DNA from: Taiwanofungus camphoratus
Taxonomy: Eukaryota; Basidiomycota; Agaricomycetes; Polyporales; Taiwanofungaceae
Direction: 5' to 3'
DNA length: 64,000 nt
NCBI GenBank assembly: GCA_003999685.1
Contig: CP021222.1
Span: 1,860,001 to 1,924,000, forward strand
Program-made: the position numbers and the translations under genes
In this document: piece after piece, positions 60,968 to 64,000 of the stretch
Layout of the letters: every line of letters begins with the position of its first letter
Numbering within the stretch: the first letter of the stretch is position 1
Notes under the pieces: model-generated
What the model saw: the letters and a program-made list of their open reading frames with translations, nothing else
Databases searched by the model: none
What the model was told of the DNA's origin: nothing

Positions 60968-63900
60968 ATGACTCCCCAGCGAGCTGTGGTGACCTACGCA
61001 GCCTCTCCGGTCTTTCTCTCGACCGACCAATGGAAGCAGGTCCATGCCGCACTCCTGGCGCAGCTGCCTCTTCGGACTCTCCATTGGAAGTCCACTTCTC
61101 GACCTACCATACGAACTGTTCAAGAATTAGACGTGAATCTTGTGACACTTGAAACCTTACGGGATGAGCACACGTCACAGATTCCGCAGACACTACTAGA
61201 GAAACCATTACTCAATATTTACTTTGTTGCATGCGAGGTGGGTCTTGTGATTCTGTGGTTACACTAACTGACCGGCATGAAGGACACCGAGACGTACAAA
61301 AACACCATTAGGAGGCAGATCAAGGACTGGCACACGTCAGTCAGTCAGAGGAAGAATCAAGAATGGCTCATCGTTCATATTGTCAGACCCGATGGAAGGG
61401 CTGCACAAGGCAGGATCTTTCAGATGAAAGCTTCTGTCCTGGACAAGATCAAAGCAGACTTCAACATTGACAAGAAAGATAGGTGAGTACTTCATGTACT
61501 CCCAATGGTCTTACCTCACCTGTGTTAGATGCGTGCAACTGCTATGGTCCACAGACTATGAGAATCCCACAGCGTGGGCTGATTTCATGAACAAGCTAAA
61601 AGAAGGTATCCTGTCAGCATTCGATTCGGCGCTGACTCAACGGGAAGAAGAGGTGAGGCGGTCCGAGGGGCAGAGACAGATGCCCGGGTGGAATTTCTGT
61701 ACATTCTTTGTTCTAAAGGTAATCATGATGTTTCAAATCACATATTGCAGTTTCCTAGAATTTGACTTTAGGAAAGCCTTGCCATCTCCTTCGAGGGCAT
61801 GAATATGTACGAGGAGGCTCTTCAGCAGTACGATGAGCTGGAGGCATCTTTCTTCCAGGTGCTCCGAGAGAAGAACTTGTCGTGGTTTGGAGTCCTCATC
61901 TCGCCCAGTCCTCAGGACGACTCTACGCCGCTTCTGTCCGTTACTAAGAAGCCCTATCGAGACCTCATACTGGCTAACTCAATATCAGTATTTGACTTTC
62001 GTGTGTATTTATTGGCAAGGCAATGTGTTCTTTTGAGCAAATTGGGAGGTATCGTAGAGATCGGCAGGAAGGCCGTCGCATTTCTCAACGGTTTTGGCAG
62101 GCGCCTTCGAGAAGTAGAGGTTAGTTGTCCATGTTGATCTCTTCTACCAAGCCATTATCAACGTTCCTCAGGATACTCTCCCTCCCTTCTTCGTGGAGTC
62201 GTGGACTTACTCATCAGCTTTAAGTGTCGTGGATCAGTGCGACTCTTGGGCCAGTCCTTTAGGACCAGGGAAGGCAACCTTGGCCAGCTTTAATGCTACG
62301 AAAGGAGAACTTCTGGAATTGGCGCGTCATCAGGTAAACTTACATTTATCCAGTGTGGAGATTGGTACTAACGAAGACAGCTTGACATAATTGGGATCAG
62401 AGTTGGCCATCTACCATCACGGCCCCCCTTTTCGATTGCATTGCCAGCACCATTGCCTAGTCCCTCGATGAAGATGCCGCGGAAGCGAGCTTCACATAAG
62501 ATATCCCGTACAGAGCTACTGTCAGCGCTTAACGACAAGGAAACATTCTATGATCTCTATGTCCAGGTTACAAATCGTGCCATAGAATTGTACGCGATTG
62601 CCGGTAGACGCAAGTTCGCACTGAAATTGCACGGTAATCTTGCGGCTCTCGACGTGTACGTCAACTAAGCTCCTTCATCGAGCTATCCACTGAGTTGTCT
62701 CTTCAGTTTCCGTGGCCGTTTACCCAATGCGCTGGAGACGTTCAAAAGTCTCCCAGCCCATTATGCACCGCATGGGTGGACGTCGCTTGAGTCGTTCATG
62801 CGTACCCAAGCCTTGGCTGTGCACGCATCTACGGAGAAAGCTAAAGATGGTGAATGGATCCACATACTCCTCGAATTCCTGAGAGTGTATGTCGCAGACA
62901 TGGGACGGGAACTACTGGCCGACGTAGATGACCACAACTCGTTCATCTCAGCGCTAATCTGTTCTCTCAAAGATGCGACGCGTGGATTACAGTCAGGTAT
63001 GTCCATCTAAAATGTGAAGGGCTCTTGCGAAGATGGACTCATCCCTCATTTTAATGGAACCATAGATCTGCTTTATTCTGATCATCCGGCGATATCGGTT
63101 GTTGTCTCTAACAGCGAGGCGCGATTGGCCGGGTCGCAAGATGGCGCGCTACTGGATGTCTACGTAAACAATCGTTTGCCTTGTGTGAGTATGACTTATC
63201 TGTAATACGTCCTAAGCACTGATGGATAATATAGGAAGTTCCCATTGATGATATCATTGTGCGATTGGTTGGCCGAGAAGGGATCCAGCTCTCATTTACA
63301 GCAAATGTTGCATCCTTAAGACCCGGATCCAACATGTTAACACTATTCTGTCCGGTCAGTGCCTCCGAAGGTCTCAGCTGGACGATGGGCTTACTCCGCT
63401 TTATTGACTGTAGTCGTCAACACTAGGAACATACGCTTGTCAATTGAGTCAGATCAAGATGTCTCGCCTCATTTTCGAATGGAAAGCTCCTAATGTACCT
63501 CCCACGACAAAGAATCTACGGGTCAAGGAGTTGCCGCGGCTCGTGAAAATACCGAAAGACCTTCAAGCACTTGATGTGTGCCTTCGTCAACCTCAACGTA
63601 GTGCGTGTGTTCAGTGGCATTTGTCTCCGCGACAATCTCATCAATAATCAGTTGAAATCGGTACTGCTCCAAGGGTCATGGTCATACTTCGAACTGGCAG
63701 AAATGATGTTTCTAGAGCCAGTCTGAGGCTATCAGCACCCTCTGGGATACAATTCAAATTCACGGAGACTACATTCCACGGCGAAGGTAAGTGTGGAACA
63801 TCTAGAGTCAAATTTTGCTTCACTCAGCATCTAGGGTATGGTACTCTCCAGGCAACCGACGAATCTATTACTCTTTTCGACATAGGGAAAGAGAAGACCG

Positions 63901-64000
63901 TTGTCATCTCACTTCCTCACTCTGATGCCTCAGTATATCACTTCATGGTGAGTCTCATCATCACGAACACGGAAAAGTGTGAGGTAATACTTTGTCAGAG
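60968..64000 (+). CDS. TRS130: TRAPP II subunit TRAPPC10/Trs130, 5' part; continues beyond window
   Basis: Large tethering-complex subunit acting with Ypt31/32 (Rab11) at the trans-Golgi. Start MTPQRAVVTYAASPVFLSTD (60968). The N-terminal region shows DTETYKNTIRRQIKDWHTSV, EWLIVHIVRPDGRAAQGRIF and MKASVLDKIKADFNIDKKDR, then WADFMNKLKEGILSAFDSAL, MPGWNFCTFFVLKESLAISF, YEEALQQYDELEASFFQVLR, RDLILANSISVFDFRVYLLA and RQCVLLSKLGGIVEIGRKAV, all typical of Trs130/TRAPPC10. Beta-rich sequence follows (HPAISVVVSNSEARLAGSQD, VRLVGREGIQLSFTANVASL). Many short introns; the reading frame runs off the right edge. Confidence 0.92.

Overview
The window is nuclear DNA from a filamentous basidiomycete, most likely an Agaricomycete. 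Nearly every gene is broken by many introns of about 50-70 bases. Genes are packed on both strands with 50-500 bp between them, and the proteins include fungal and Basidiomycota-typical families (DUF6533 membrane protein, SUR7/PalI, fungal Hv1, ALG3, PIG-H, IST1, TRAPPC10). No bacterial operon signals, CRISPR arrays or LTR/viral elements were seen. All multi-exon spans below run from start codon to stop codon; exon joins were inferred by hand from splice sites and reading frame. Layout: (1) 1-6.6 kb: the 3' end of a plasma-membrane syntaxin, a mariner-type MITE, a relic and a fuller but probably decayed copy of a DUF6533 membrane protein. (2) 6.6-16 kb, GC-rich: kynureninase and kynurenine formamidase (adjacent, tail to tail), PMP3 with a 5-nt microexon, eIF2B-epsilon with a very long acidic tail, and an Ala/Pro/Glu-rich protein. 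(3) 17-22.3 kb: a SUR7/PalI-like gene, the rRNA methyltransferase NOP2 and, divergent from it, a FUN14 protein. (4) 22.6-30.7 kb: three members of a fast-evolving tetraspan membrane family (a fourth lies at 43.5-44.2 kb), an Hv1 proton channel and a diverged inverted duplication. (5) 30.9-42.3 kb: MCH1-type transporter, ALG3, GH5 exo-beta-1,3-glucanase, PIG-H, and a gene that appears to fuse an ESCRT-III-like IST1 domain to a TBC Rab-GAP domain. (6) 43-64 kb: a hAT-like MITE, a PP4R1-like HEAT-repeat protein, aspartate aminotransferase, a TMC1-type AN1 zinc finger, a complete syntaxin, argininosuccinate lyase, a FAR-17a/AIG1 membrane protein and the 5' part of TRAPPC10/TRS130. Functional themes: amino-acid and NAD metabolism (kynurenine arm, aspartate aminotransferase, argininosuccinate lyase), ER glycosylation and GPI synthesis (ALG3, PIG-H), cell wall (GH5), and membrane traffic (two syntaxins, TRAPPC10, IST1-TBC). 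This is largely conserved housekeeping DNA with accessory patches. The points most worth a second look are the IST1-TBC architecture with its missing glutamine finger, the PMP3 microexon behind a GC-AG intron, and the family of tetraspan paralogs.
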